46,100 nucleotides of DNA from an uncultured bacterium (GTDB lineage: Bacteria > Cyanobacteriota > Vampirovibrionia > Gastranaerophilales > Gastranaerophilaceae). The notes under the pieces were generated by a model that had not been told where the DNA came from, did not search any database, and saw only the letters and a list, made by a program, of their open reading frames with translations. The translations under genes and the position numbers were made by a program. The stretch spans positions 1-46,100 of the forward strand of contig ONOE01000011.1 in the NCBI GenBank assembly GCA_900319365.1. Reading direction: 5' to 3'. Numbering within the stretch: position 1 is the stretch's first letter; the number at the start of each line of letters is the position of its first letter. Of the stretch, positions 30,295 through 39,423 are shown piece after piece.

Positions 30295-30902
30295 ATAATT
30301 TCATTTATATATTTTAAAACTTGAGCGAAAACTTCATCGATTGATTTTTCGGAATTGATGACTTTTACTCTTTGTGGCTCATTTTGTGCAATTTTTAAAT
30401 AGCCGTTTCTCACTCTTTGGAAAAAGTCTTTTCCTGATTTTTCCATACGGTCTTTGTCTTTCCCGACTCTTTTTGAAGAAGTTTCAAGGCTTACGTCAAA
30501 AATAAAAGTAATATCCGGTTTTCTTCCGTTTGTTGCAAGGTCATTTAACTTTTTTATTTGCGCTAAATCAAGTTCTCTGCCATAACCCTGATAAGCAAGT
30601 GTGCTGTCTGTATGCCTGTCGCAAAGAACTATTTTACCCTGTCTGATTGCAGGGTTAACTATTAAATCTATATTTTGAGCTCTGTCTGCCAAAAACAAAA
30701 ATGATTCGCATCTGTCAGAAACTTCTCCGTCATAATTTAATAAAATATTTCGGATTTTTTCGCCTAATCCTTTTCCTCCCGGTTCTTTTGTTAAGACTGT
30801 TTCGTACCCTTTGTCTTGCAAATATTTGTTTAACATATTCAGCTGGGTTGTTTTTCCGCAGCCGTCAATTCCTTCAAATGTTATAAATAATCCTTTGTTC
30901 AT
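30291..30902 (-). CDS. tmk: Thymidylate kinase
   Basis: 203 residues from ATG 30902, chosen because GGAG sits 6 bases upstream; an in-frame ATG 12 bases earlier has none. P-loop GIDGCGKTTQ near 9-18, the DR-x motif region EPGGKGLGEKIRNILL with the dTMP-binding residues, DRHTDSTLAYQGYGR near 92-106, and the lid region KRVGKDKDRMEKSGKDFFQR near 143-162. It phosphorylates dTMP to dTDP. A TATAAT precedes the start. Confidence 0.96.
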   Translation of the reverse strand: MNKGLFITFEGIDGCGKTTQLNMLNKYLQDKGYETVLTKEPGGKGLGEKIRNILLNYDGEVSDRCESFLFLADRAQNIDLIVNPAIRQGKIVLCDRHTDSTLAYQGYGRELDLAQIKKLNDLATNGRKPDITFIFDVSLETSSKRVGKDKDRMEKSGKDFFQRVRNGYLKIAQNEPQRVKVINSEKSIDEVFAQVLKYINEII

Positions 30903-31055
30903 AAATTTCTCCATTTAAAAAATTATAACTTAAAAAATGTTGATATTAAATATTAAAAATATTGTAAAGAAATGTAAATAAAAGCCAAAGTCTTGAAATC
31001 AGGCTCTCTCAAAATTTTTTATATACATGAGAGAGTTTACAAAGAGAGATTATTC

Positions 31056-32948
31056 ATGGCAATCGGTATTAACGGCAATCAAAATCAAATAAATCTTCAA
31101 AAGCTGCTTAAGACTATGCAAAATGGCAAGCCGAGCCGTCTTGGTACGACTAAAAAAGCTCCCGGCATGTCAATGAATGAATCTATCTTCGGTCAAAAAG
31201 GTGTAGGCGCAAAATCAAACGTAGCATCTACAGCTACCGCATCTTCCGTTGTTCAAGCTAATACAACAAGATCCGTACAAGATATTCAAAATTCTAAAAT
31301 CGGTACTTCAAATAACACTTCTAAAACAGAAGGTTCTCAAGATGATAAACAAAAAGATTTAGACTACGGTTCTTATGATTTTGATAATTTAAAAGATGTA
31401 TCATCAGATGAATTGACTCAATTAAAAAGTCAATTAAAATCTGATATTGACGGTGATGCTCCTTTCTTTTTACGTGCACCGTTGGAAAAAAGATTAAGCA
31501 AAGTTAATAATGAACTTCAAACAAGAGCATCTGAAGACGGCAACAAGTTATCTGATGATAACAAAAAGACAGAAGAAAAAAGCAAAGATGATATGAAAGC
31601 TGATGCAAAATCAGGTGCCGAAGAAGCTAAAGCAGGAAAATCAGAAGCTCAAAAGGGTACTTCTGAAATGAAATCTACCGCTTCTGAAAGTGAAGGGATC
31701 CAAAAAGATACAGAATCAGCAGAAAAGAAATTAAAAGCAGAACAAAATAAAGGCAAAAAAGACATTGCTAAAAACGGTAAAACTATTGAAAAAGAAAATG
31801 CAAAAATCGAAAACTTAAACGCTGAAAATGATACAATTGATGCTGAAATTGATTCAATTAATGATCAAATCTCTGAATTAAGCAGCACGGGTGATGAAAA
31901 TTCACAAGGTCAAATTAGCGGTTTGCAGGCTCAATTACAGACCAGATCAACTAAGATGGCTGCTAATGCTACTGCAATCGGTCAATCAACCGTTACTATT
32001 TCAAAAACATCTGCAAAAACAAATGCAAGCATCAGAAGATTATCGAAGAATGCAAAAGCTTATACAAAAACTATTCAAAGCAATCAGGTTCAACTTGCAA
32101 GCAATCAAGATAAAACAAACAAAACTCTTGATGTAGCAACTAAAGTTGAAAATGTTTCTCAACAGGTTGCAACTGTCGGAACAATCACCAAGATGACAGG
32201 TGAATTAATGGAAAAATCAGGTTGGCCTCCGACGGTTTCGGCAGGTATCGTAATGCATGCCGTAGGTCAAACTGCAGAAGTTGCAGGTAACTATGGCGTA
32301 TGCGCAGCAAACGTTACCAAAACAGCAGTTTATGCAGCTCAAGGTAATATCGCAGGAGCTTTAACTTCAGCAGGTTCAGCTATTATGTCAGGTGCAACCG
32401 CTGTTAAAGGAACTAAAGAACTCGGTCAAACCTGGAGCAAAGTCGGGAACCTTAAAACAGCTACAGCTGAACAGTTAAAAGAAAATGCAAAAGCTAAAGC
32501 TGACAGAGCAGCTGAAAAAGCAGCTAAAAAGGCAGAAAAACAAGCCGCTAAAGAAGCTAAAAAAGAAGGATCTAAGGAAGTTACAGACAAAGCAACTGAC
32601 AAAGCAGCTGGTGAAGTTACAGACAAAGCAACTGATAAGGCAGCAGGTGAAGTTACAGATAAAGCAACGGATAAAGCTACCGGAGAAGTTACAGATAAAG
32701 CTGCTGATAAAGCAGCAGGAAGTGCGGCAGAAAAAACTGCTGAAGAAGCTGCAAAAGACGGAGCAAAAGAATCAGTAAAAGAAGGCACTAAAAAGACTTC
32801 CGAAACATTCGAAAAAATTATGCAATATGGTAACTCAATTATGATGTTGGGTTCAATGATGCAGCAAAATCAACAAAACCAAAGAGTTTCTACAGGTACG
32901 GGCAGAGTTGCCGTAAGACAAATTTCTCACAGAAGAAAAGTTGCATAA
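31056..32948 (+). CDS. Large hypothetical protein: coiled coil, Ala/Gly hydrophobic region, LEA-like repeats
   Basis: 630 residues from ATG 31056, chosen because AAGAGAG lies 7 bases before it; the frame extends upstream to a TTG without support. In order: a polar Ser/Thr/Asn-rich N-terminus (1-110), a charged region, a coiled coil (about 220-300, KTIEKENAKIENLNAENDTI then DAEIDSINDQIS), a Thr/Ser/Gln-rich stretch, an Ala/Gly-rich weakly hydrophobic segment (about 395-455, NIAGALTSAGSAIMSGATAV), an Ala/Lys-rich helix with four 12-residue repeats EVTDKATDKAAG (508-555), and a Met/Gln-rich tail. There is no signal peptide. The layout loosely recalls secreted translocator or effector proteins, and the repeats recall LEA-type amphipathic helices, but neither identity is claimed. 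Its stop is 18 bases from that of the convergent 690-residue gene. Confidence 0.75.
   Translation: MAIGINGNQNQINLQKLLKTMQNGKPSRLGTTKKAPGMSMNESIFGQKGVGAKSNVASTATASSVVQANTTRSVQDIQNSKIGTSNNTSKTEGSQDDKQKDLDYGSYDFDNLKDVSSDELTQLKSQLKSDIDGDAPFFLRAPLEKRLSKVNNELQTRASEDGNKLSDDNKKTEEKSKDDMKADAKSGAEEAKAGKSEAQKGTSEMKSTASESEGIQKDTESAEKKLKAEQNKGKKDIAKNGKTIEKENAKIENLNAENDTIDAEIDSINDQISELSSTGDENSQGQISGLQAQLQTRSTKMAANATAIGQSTVTISKTSAKTNASIRRLSKNAKAYTKTIQSNQVQLASNQDKTNKTLDVATKVENVSQQVATVGTITKMTGELMEKSGWPPTVSAGIVMHAVGQTAEVAGNYGVCAANVTKTAVYAAQGNIAGALTSAGSAIMSGATAVKGTKELGQTWSKVGNLKTATAEQLKENAKAKADRAAEKAAKKAEKQAAKEAKKEGSKEVTDKATDKAAGEVTDKATDKAAGEVTDKATDKATGEVTDKAADKAAGSAAEKTAEEAAKDGAKESVKEGTKKTSETFEKIMQYGNSIMMLGSMMQQNQQNQRVSTGTGRVAVRQISHRRKVA
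32577..32720 (+). repeat. Four tandem 36-bp coding repeats
   Basis: Each unit encodes EVTDKATDKAAG with small changes (T for A at position 11 in the third unit, A for T at position 7 in the fourth). Synonymous differences between units show it is not a recent amplification. Confidence 0.8.
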
Positions 32949-32966
32949 TCCCCAATAGCTAAACTT

Positions 32967-35039
32967 TTAAGCAACGGTTTTATTCAAAAAACCTGCCATT
33001 GTCGGTTTGTTAGACGGAACTAAAGGTGATTGTTGAGCTTGTGTTGTATTGTTGATTGCTTTTTCTTTAGCCTGTCTTTTTTCAGTCATTGCTTTACAAA
33101 TGTCTGTTAAAGCTATGATTAAGCCGGGAACAAGAACTAATGTTGACAATGCTCCAAATAAGCTGTTGCATGTTTTAGCTCTGTTAAGCAATTTATTAGG
33201 TGTTTTGAAATATTCGTATACTTTGTCGAGTTTTGCGGATTTAGCTTTTTTAGCTTCTTCTGCCAATGCGGTTTTTATTTCTTCAGCGCTTGACTGTGCA
33301 AAAGTTTTACCTTTGTTGTTATCTTTTACTATGTCATCTACAATTTCAACCAATTTTGAATCGTTTGAAATGGCTTTCTTAATGTTGCCGCCTGATTTTT
33401 CGATAAATTCAACAAATCCGTTGATGCCGCCTTTGTAATTTTCAATATCTGTGTATTTATAATCAAGTTGTTTGCTTGATAAAATTGAATGACGTTTGTC
33501 TGCAGGATTCAAATAATCCCATGCTTTTTGGAAGAAGTTTCTTCCTTCTAAATCTTTATTATTCAATGCAAGACCGGTTAATTTTGTGAAACCATCAGAG
33601 AATATTCTTGCAAGAGCTTTTGCGCCGAATAACAATGCGGTAAATGCCGTCATATCACGAACAAGAATTTCTCCATAATCGTATTTATCCTGAGCATTTG
33701 CAAGTCTTGGCGGAATGCATGCGCCATATAACAATGTAGCCATTGCATTACCTTGAATAACCGGACCGTTAAGCTCGTAAATATCTGATACGGATTTCAT
33801 TTTTTTACTGTTGAATACACGATCGCCGATTTTTTCAAGGAACGATGCACGACCGCTGAATGAAACATTTTTCTTATTTTTGTCAGCTGTTTTTGTGTCA
33901 TTATTTTTAGCAAGTGCGGGTTGCTGTTCTGCTTCATCATTCATCAATGCAGGATTTTTACCGTGAGTTCCCATATTGTAAAGTTTGGGGATTTGAGTAT
34001 AGAACAATGCAACTGTTGCGAACAAGCCGAAATTGGTTAATAATCTTGAACCCATTCTCTTGTTTGTGAAATGTTTCAATACTTCTTTAATATCGGTATT
34101 TTTTGCATCTTTCAATGCGTTATGAACATTTTTAACGGCATCATCAAAGTAGTTACCCATAGCGGTAGTTAATTCACCTATTGAACCATGCTTTAACGTC
34201 TTTCCGTCAGATGCGGTGATTGCAATTTCCATATCGTTTGCAACTCCGCCGACATGCTTTTTACGCAAAGCCATGTAAGTATCTTCTACGGATGTACCGA
34301 CTTTTTCTTTGAATGCCTGCTCTCTTGCAGCTTTATTCTTACGACCTTTTAAATCCTTATTGTTCGTAATTTCTTCCGTATTAATTTGTTTGCGAGCAAG
34401 ATCTTCTGCTACAGCATCAATATCTTTTATCGGGGTTGCGCCGTTTTGGTCATTGATACTCTTTTGTAAAACATCTTTGAATACGTCTTTATAAAATTCT
34501 TGTTTATTTGCAGATTTTGCTTTGATTGCATCAATGTTGTTTTGTGCAAATTCGCTGAACGGTTTTTGGAAACCGTCAATATAATCAAGTCTTACGCTGT
34601 TGCCTCTGCCGAATTTTTTATTAATACCTTTTAATAAGATCCATGGGATAACAAATGCGCTGGGTCCTGTAATGATTTCTCTTATGCCTTCTTTTCTTGC
34701 ATAAGCCCAATTCAATTCACGTTTAGGTTCGCCGTTTTTATCAAGAATTTCATTTCCGTTTTCGTCATGCTTTTTCTTGCCGCCTCTGAGTAAACCTTTA
34801 CCGACTCTGGGTGCAACGAAACCTAAACCGTCCTGAATACAAAATGATGCTGCATATCCGCCTGCTACGATGAAATCCATAAGTCCGACAATTGCATTCG
34901 GGGATTTTAAAGTCCCCGTAAATGCAACTCCGTTTTTAGCCTTTGAGTTTTGATTTTGGGGTTGTTGTTTAGTACTTCCGGCTTTATATTTCCTGTTGTT
35001 TACGGAATTTATATTTTGACTTATTGAATTTACCTGCAT
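32967..35039 (-). CDS. Large hypothetical multi-segment membrane protein with two F-x-G-tagged halves
   Basis: 690 residues, no family recognised. A Gln/Asn/Lys-rich leader (1-37) ends in VAFTG (38-42), followed by hydrophobic segments about 50-80 and 120-138 (EIITGPSAFVIPWILLKGIN). A long charged region (140-325) and a helix (about 332-352) close the first half. A second Lys/Asn-rich linker ends in VSFSG (392-396), followed by hydrophobic segments around 425-445, 456-476 and a strong helix about 640-662 (LFGALSTLVLVPGLIIALTD). Both halves show a P-R followed by R-D/E-x-x-T-A/G and a hydrophobic helix ending in K-A/G, suggesting an old internal duplication. It likely sits in the membrane. No ribosome binding site is obvious. 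Confidence 0.75.
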   Translation of the reverse strand: MQVNSISQNINSVNNRKYKAGSTKQQPQNQNSKAKNGVAFTGTLKSPNAIVGLMDFIVAGGYAASFCIQDGLGFVAPRVGKGLLRGGKKKHDENGNEILDKNGEPKRELNWAYARKEGIREIITGPSAFVIPWILLKGINKKFGRGNSVRLDYIDGFQKPFSEFAQNNIDAIKAKSANKQEFYKDVFKDVLQKSINDQNGATPIKDIDAVAEDLARKQINTEEITNNKDLKGRKNKAAREQAFKEKVGTSVEDTYMALRKKHVGGVANDMEIAITASDGKTLKHGSIGELTTAMGNYFDDAVKNVHNALKDAKNTDIKEVLKHFTNKRMGSRLLTNFGLFATVALFYTQIPKLYNMGTHGKNPALMNDEAEQQPALAKNNDTKTADKNKKNVSFSGRASFLEKIGDRVFNSKKMKSVSDIYELNGPVIQGNAMATLLYGACIPPRLANAQDKYDYGEILVRDMTAFTALLFGAKALARIFSDGFTKLTGLALNNKDLEGRNFFQKAWDYLNPADKRHSILSSKQLDYKYTDIENYKGGINGFVEFIEKSGGNIKKAISNDSKLVEIVDDIVKDNNKGKTFAQSSAEEIKTALAEEAKKAKSAKLDKVYEYFKTPNKLLNRAKTCNSLFGALSTLVLVPGLIIALTDICKAMTEKRQAKEKAINNTTQAQQSPLVPSNKPTMAGFLNKTVA

Positions 35040-35268
35040 AATCCCTACTGTACTTTAAAAAACTTTCTACATAATAGATAAAAACAATGTTTATTCCAAA
35101 ATTGTTATTCTATCGGGTGATGTTTCAAAATATTTACATTTATTAATACAACAAAATAAATTCTTTTGGAACAAGTGTACTTATTATACTTAATATTTGT
35201 AAATTTTTCAAGTTATTTACTACAAATATAACAGTTTCTTAACAAAATTTAATTAAAATGAGCGAAAA
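35040..35268. other. Short intergenic region, nothing recognised
   Basis: 229 AT-rich bases between two minus-strand genes. It must hold the promoter of the 690-residue gene and the end of the trmFO transcript, but no clear box or hairpin was found. Confidence 0.4.
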
Positions 35269-36579
35269 CTATAGATTTTGCAGGTATTTGTCCAGTGTTT
35301 CAATTGATCTTTTTGCCATTAATTCGTGTTTAAGTTTCTTATTCTTTCGCTCGTTTTTGGGCAGTTCGACTTCGGGCAGTATCCCCCAGTTTGAATTAAT
35401 CGGCTGGAAATGGCTGTTGACGGGGTCTGTAATGTAATGTGTCAAACCTCCGAGCATGCTTTCTTTCGGTAATTCGATAAGTTGTTCATTGTTAAGATAT
35501 TTTGCTAAATTTATACCCGCAAGCATTCCTGATGCGATTGATTCGCTGTAGCCTTCTGTCCCCGTGATTTGTCCTGCAAAAAACAGGTCATGCCTTTTGC
35601 GGGTTTGCAATGTCGGATTTAACAGGGTGGGCGAATTAATAAACGTATTTCTGTGCATAACTCCATATCTTATAATGTTGCAGTTTTCAAGCCCGGGGAT
35701 GGAGTGCAGAAGTTCTTTTTGCATTCCCCATTTAAGGTTTGTTTGAAATCCTACAAGGTTGTAAAGAGTTTTGGCGCTGTTGTCCTGCCTTAATTGAACA
35801 ACGGCATAATTTACGTTATGAGTTCTGTCGTCAACCAGCCCGATAGGTTTTAGCGGCCCGTATCTCAAGGTTTCATAGCCCCGAGATGCCATTACTTCTA
35901 TGGGCAGGCAGCTTTCAAAGAATTTTGCGCCTTTTTCAAAGTCATGCTGCTCAATTCTTTCGGCATGGATTAAAATATCGTAAAATTTATCATACTGCTC
36001 TTTATTCATCGGGCAGTTGATATATGAGGCTTCCCCTTTATTGTAACGGCTTGCGTAAAAAGCTATATCAAAATTTATACTGTCTTTTTCTACTATCGGG
36101 GCGATTGCATCAAAAAAATGAAGATATTCGCTTTGAGTAAATTCTTTTATATTTTGCGCAAATTTATCGCTTGTTAAAGGCCCCGATGCAATTATTGCCG
36201 GGGTGCTCGGGATTTGTGTAATTTCTTTGCGTAAAAGAGTAATGTTCGGATTTTGTTCAATTTGTTCGGTTACAATTTGAGAAAATTTCTTTCTGTCTAT
36301 GGCAAGCGCATTTCCTGCAGGAACGGAACAATCTTTGGCTATTTTTATAAGAAAAGAGCCCAGCATCTCCATTTCATGCTTTAAAAGTCCGCTTGCGTTG
36401 TATATATCCGCACTCCCGAGGCTGTTTGAACATACAAATTCCGCACAGTCCCGTGTTTTGTGAGCGCCTGTTTGAACCAACGGACGCATTTCATATAAAT
36501 TAACCTTAATATTTCTTTTTGCAAGCTGCAGAGCTGCTTCAGAACCCGCCAAACCTGCGCCTATAACATTAACTTCCAT
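35269..36579 (-). CDS. trmFO: Methylenetetrahydrofolate-tRNA-(uracil-54 C5)-methyltransferase
   Basis: 436 residues, the family's normal size. This FAD enzyme makes ribothymidine at tRNA position 54 using folate rather than SAM. The N-terminal dinucleotide fold is VNVIGAGLAGSEAALQLAKR. The catalytic cysteines are conserved: Cys50 in CAEFVCSNSLGS and Cys224 in FFESCLPIEVMASRG, equivalent to Cys53 and Cys226 of the Bacillus protein. FAGQITGTEGYSESIASGML near the C-terminus is the second FAD motif. No Shine-Dalgarno is present. A consensus promoter (TTGACA-17-TAGACT) ends 6 bases before the ATG, implying a leaderless mRNA. It is divergent from the GH57 gene. Confidence 0.97.
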   Translation of the reverse strand: MEVNVIGAGLAGSEAALQLAKRNIKVNLYEMRPLVQTGAHKTRDCAEFVCSNSLGSADIYNASGLLKHEMEMLGSFLIKIAKDCSVPAGNALAIDRKKFSQIVTEQIEQNPNITLLRKEITQIPSTPAIIASGPLTSDKFAQNIKEFTQSEYLHFFDAIAPIVEKDSINFDIAFYASRYNKGEASYINCPMNKEQYDKFYDILIHAERIEQHDFEKGAKFFESCLPIEVMASRGYETLRYGPLKPIGLVDDRTHNVNYAVVQLRQDNSAKTLYNLVGFQTNLKWGMQKELLHSIPGLENCNIIRYGVMHRNTFINSPTLLNPTLQTRKRHDLFFAGQITGTEGYSESIASGMLAGINLAKYLNNEQLIELPKESMLGGLTHYITDPVNSHFQPINSNWGILPEVELPKNERKNKKLKHELMAKRSIETLDKYLQNL

Positions 36580-36614
36580 ATTTGTAGTCTATTTTAGATA
36601 TGTTTTGATGTCAA
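36580..36614 (-). promoter_or_regulatory. trmFO promoter, apparently leaderless
   Basis: On the minus strand TTGACA (36614-36609), a 17-base spacer and TAGACT (36591-36586) are followed by 6 bases and ATG 36579. The perfect -35 hexamer makes this the best-supported of the leaderless starts. Confidence 0.65.
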
Positions 36615-36696
36615 ATATCTGTTTTAAAGCTTAATAATCCTTTTAAAATTCGACAATTTATGCTACAATGTTCATAAAAAGTGTGAGTCTTAAATT

Positions 36697-38967
36697 ATGA
36701 TGAGTCTGACGAAAAAGTTATCCATAGCATTTTACTGGCATATGCATCAGCCGGTATATCAGCTTACGCCTGACGGTGATTTTTTAATGCCTTGGGTAAG
36801 ACTCCATGCCGTAAAAGATTATCTTGATATGGCTTTGTGGGTAAAAAAGTTTGACAATTTGAAATTGAATTTCAACTATGTTCCCGTTCTTTTAGATTCC
36901 CTTATAGACTACCAAAACGGAGCGCATGATATTCATTCGAGGTTAACCGTTACCCCTATGGATCAAATTAATGACGAAGATAAAATCTTTATCTTAAACA
37001 ATTTTTTTGATGCGAATTATCAAACAATGATTTTGCCAAACCCCGAATATCACAGATTGTATAAAATCGTGCAGGAATACGGTACTGAAGATGTAAATGT
37101 ATTGACCGATCAGGAATATTCCGATTTGATGGCATTATTTAATCTTGTCTGGATTGATCCTTCTTTTAAAAAGTCTAATCCGAAATTAAAAAAACTTGTT
37201 AAAAAAGGAAAGAATTATTCATACGAGGACAGAGTAACTATAATTAATGTCCAAAGAAATATCATAAAGAAAATTATCCCGACATTAAAAAAACTCGTAA
37301 AAGAAAACAAAATCGAAATTACGACAAGTCCGTATTACCATCCGATAATACCGATACTTCTTGATTATAAAGAAATCAGAAAAGATTCGTTTCCTGATGA
37401 TGAATTGAAAAATTTAAATACGGAGCAGGATGCTTACGAACAGACAAAATCTGCTCTTGACAGAGTCGAACAATTAATCGGCAAACGTCCGAAAGGTATC
37501 TGGGCATCAGAGCAATGCATAAGTCCGAATACTTTGGAATTATTCAGCAAGCTCGGAGTTGAATGGTCAATATCTGATGAGGGAAATCTTGCAAGTTCGA
37601 TAGGTTTTGAATTTGAGCATGATTTTAAAGGATATCTTGAAGATCCGTATCATCTTTTAAAAACTTACGATTATAAAACTCAAAACTCCGATATCAAAAT
37701 GATTTACAGAGATTCAATCATTCATAATCTTATAAGTTTTGAGTATGCTCACCATAATCCCGTTGCAACGGCAAATGATTTGTATGACAGAATAAAAATC
37801 ATTCAGGGTAAAATTTTGTCCTCTCCTGATGAGGATCATTTGCTTACAATCGCTCTTGACGGCGAAAACTGTTGGGAAGATTACATAGATGACGGAAATA
37901 CGTTTTTGGAAACTTTGTATAAATTAATAAGTGAAGACGAAACTTTAGAAACAGTCTTAATAAGCGATTATATAGAAAAGACAAAAGAGCATAAAGCCTT
38001 GAAAAAAGTTTCTCAGGGGGCTAGTTTCAATCGAGGTTACAAACTCTGGATAAATGAACCCGTCAAAGATATTGCTTGGACTTATTTAAAGCGTGTAAGA
38101 AATGATTTAGAAAATTTCGCAAAGGAAAATCCCGATAAGCCGAACATTCAAAATGCTAAAAAAGAACTTTACATCTGCGAAGGCAGCGATTGGTTCTGGT
38201 GGTACGGGGAGCCTAATTCTTCAGGGCATGACAATTTGTTTGATTTTATATACAGAAATCATTTGAAAAATATTTACAGATATTTAAATCAGGATTATCC
38301 CGCATATTTAGACGAACCTTTGATAAGCATTTCGCCTACACGTCCGTCAAATTATCCTACGGATTTGATTTCGCCCGACATTACGGGGAAAGATTCAACC
38401 GAAGAAGATTCCGAACAATGGAAAAATGCGGGCTGTATTGAAATTCCCGACGGTCCCGTTTTAAGAGAATCAAAGTTGTTTGACAAAATTTGTTTCGGTA
38501 ATGATTGCGATAATTTTTATTTGAGATTTTATTTAAATAAATATATAAAGAATAATCCGTTCCCTATGACTCAGGCTTATCAAATGTATATTTATTTCAG
38601 AAAATCGGGCAGAACTCAAAATCTTTCGCCCATAAGATTAATTAATAAATCGTCAAATATTCCGCCTATAGCGTATGAAAAATTTCATAACGAAGTAGAA
38701 ATTTCGATTAAAAGCAACGAATTAAGATTTTTGAGAATGATAAAGGCGCTTCCGGGCAATATGTGGGCGCTTGGAAATTCCAAAACTATGGAAATAGCTT
38801 ATGATGATGTTTTGGATTTGAAGATCCCGTTTGAATTATTGGAAGTATCGTCAGGCGAAACGTTGGAATTTCTATTTATAAATGCAAATTACGGAATGAC
38901 GGATTTCTATGTTCCGGATGAAATGATTTTGTCTGTAAAAAGACCGTTAGTCCCCGTGAAAAAATAA
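36697..38967 (+). CDS. Glycoside hydrolase family 57 protein (amylopullulanase-like)
   Basis: 756 residues. The GH57 barrel begins at once with IAFYWHMHQPVY (the H-x-H-Q-P motif, near 10-21). WVRLHAVKDYLD follows at 33-44, and the catalytic nucleophile is Glu272 in GIWASEQCIS. The acid/base region includes Asp388 in ALDGENCWEDY. A WFWWYGEP motif lies near 504-511, and a beta-rich C-terminal domain follows from about 560. GH57 enzymes hydrolyse or branch alpha-glucans such as starch and glycogen. With no signal peptide it is cytosolic, which fits intracellular glycogen or imported oligosaccharides. An extended -10 (TGC-TACAAT, 36661-36669) lies 27 bases before the ATG. No ribosome binding site is clear. 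Confidence 0.92.
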   Translation: MMSLTKKLSIAFYWHMHQPVYQLTPDGDFLMPWVRLHAVKDYLDMALWVKKFDNLKLNFNYVPVLLDSLIDYQNGAHDIHSRLTVTPMDQINDEDKIFILNNFFDANYQTMILPNPEYHRLYKIVQEYGTEDVNVLTDQEYSDLMALFNLVWIDPSFKKSNPKLKKLVKKGKNYSYEDRVTIINVQRNIIKKIIPTLKKLVKENKIEITTSPYYHPIIPILLDYKEIRKDSFPDDELKNLNTEQDAYEQTKSALDRVEQLIGKRPKGIWASEQCISPNTLELFSKLGVEWSISDEGNLASSIGFEFEHDFKGYLEDPYHLLKTYDYKTQNSDIKMIYRDSIIHNLISFEYAHHNPVATANDLYDRIKIIQGKILSSPDEDHLLTIALDGENCWEDYIDDGNTFLETLYKLISEDETLETVLISDYIEKTKEHKALKKVSQGASFNRGYKLWINEPVKDIAWTYLKRVRNDLENFAKENPDKPNIQNAKKELYICEGSDWFWWYGEPNSSGHDNLFDFIYRNHLKNIYRYLNQDYPAYLDEPLISISPTRPSNYPTDLISPDITGKDSTEEDSEQWKNAGCIEIPDGPVLRESKLFDKICFGNDCDNFYLRFYLNKYIKNNPFPMTQAYQMYIYFRKSGRTQNLSPIRLINKSSNIPPIAYEKFHNEVEISIKSNELRFLRMIKALPGNMWALGNSKTMEIAYDDVLDLKIPFELLEVSSGETLEFLFINANYGMTDFYVPDEMILSVKRPLVPVKK

Positions 38968-39040
38968 AATAACTTCTCAATATCCTTGATTTTGGAAAAA
39001 TTGTTTGATAGAATTGGATGTAAGCAGTAAAGGAGAAGTT

Positions 39041-39298
39041 ATGGCTCAACAATATAATAATCCGAATGCTCAGAACATTAAAAAAAGATATGCTGTTCTT
39101 GCATTTATAAAAGGTTCAACAGCACCTCTGGTTCTTTATGTAAAAGAACCCCAACAGTTGTATGACGAACTTGTCGGATTGATTCAATCACAAAAAGCAG
39201 TAATGGTTGAAAAAGAAACTGACGGACCTATTAAAAAAGTTTGTTTCTTGTCTAATCAGCTTAGTGCGGTTGCAATTCAGGAAGAACAATATATATAA
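39041..39298 (+). CDS. Small conserved-looking hypothetical protein
   Basis: 85 residues from ATG 39041, set by AAAGGAG 5 bases upstream; the frame upstream of this is noise. The sequence has a clear strand-helix-strand look: KKRYAVLAFIKGSTAPLVLY, EPQQLYDELVGLIQSQ, then AVMVEKETDGPIKKVCFLSN and LSAVAIQEEQ. It is a compact cytosolic alpha/beta protein without a recognised family. It lies between the GH57 gene and the yceD operon. Expression is likely given the strong ribosome binding site. Confidence 0.7.
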   Translation: MAQQYNNPNAQNIKKRYAVLAFIKGSTAPLVLYVKEPQQLYDELVGLIQSQKAVMVEKETDGPIKKVCFLSNQLSAVAIQEEQYI

Positions 39299-39300
39299 AA

Positions 39301-39400
39301 GTTTATAGGTTCATAAGTCTATAAGTTCATAAGTGATTTACCGCATATAGCAAGACTTAGAAAATTTAAGAACATAATATCAACTTATTAACCTATAAAC
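39301..39400. repeat. AT-rich inverted repeat with dispersed-repeat copy
   Basis: gtttataggttcataag (39301-39317) and cttattaacctataaac (39384-39400) are inverted with one mismatch. Inside the left part, 39316-39341 matches 8347-8373. A long A/T stem could form in RNA from the upstream gene. Confidence 0.6.
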
Positions 39401-39423
39401 CGATAAACTTATAAACTAAGAAT

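Noticed and set aside
32426..32788. 120-residue Ala/Ser-rich minus-strand frame
   Set aside because: Mirror of the Lys/Ala repeats in the 630-residue protein, a compositional artefact.
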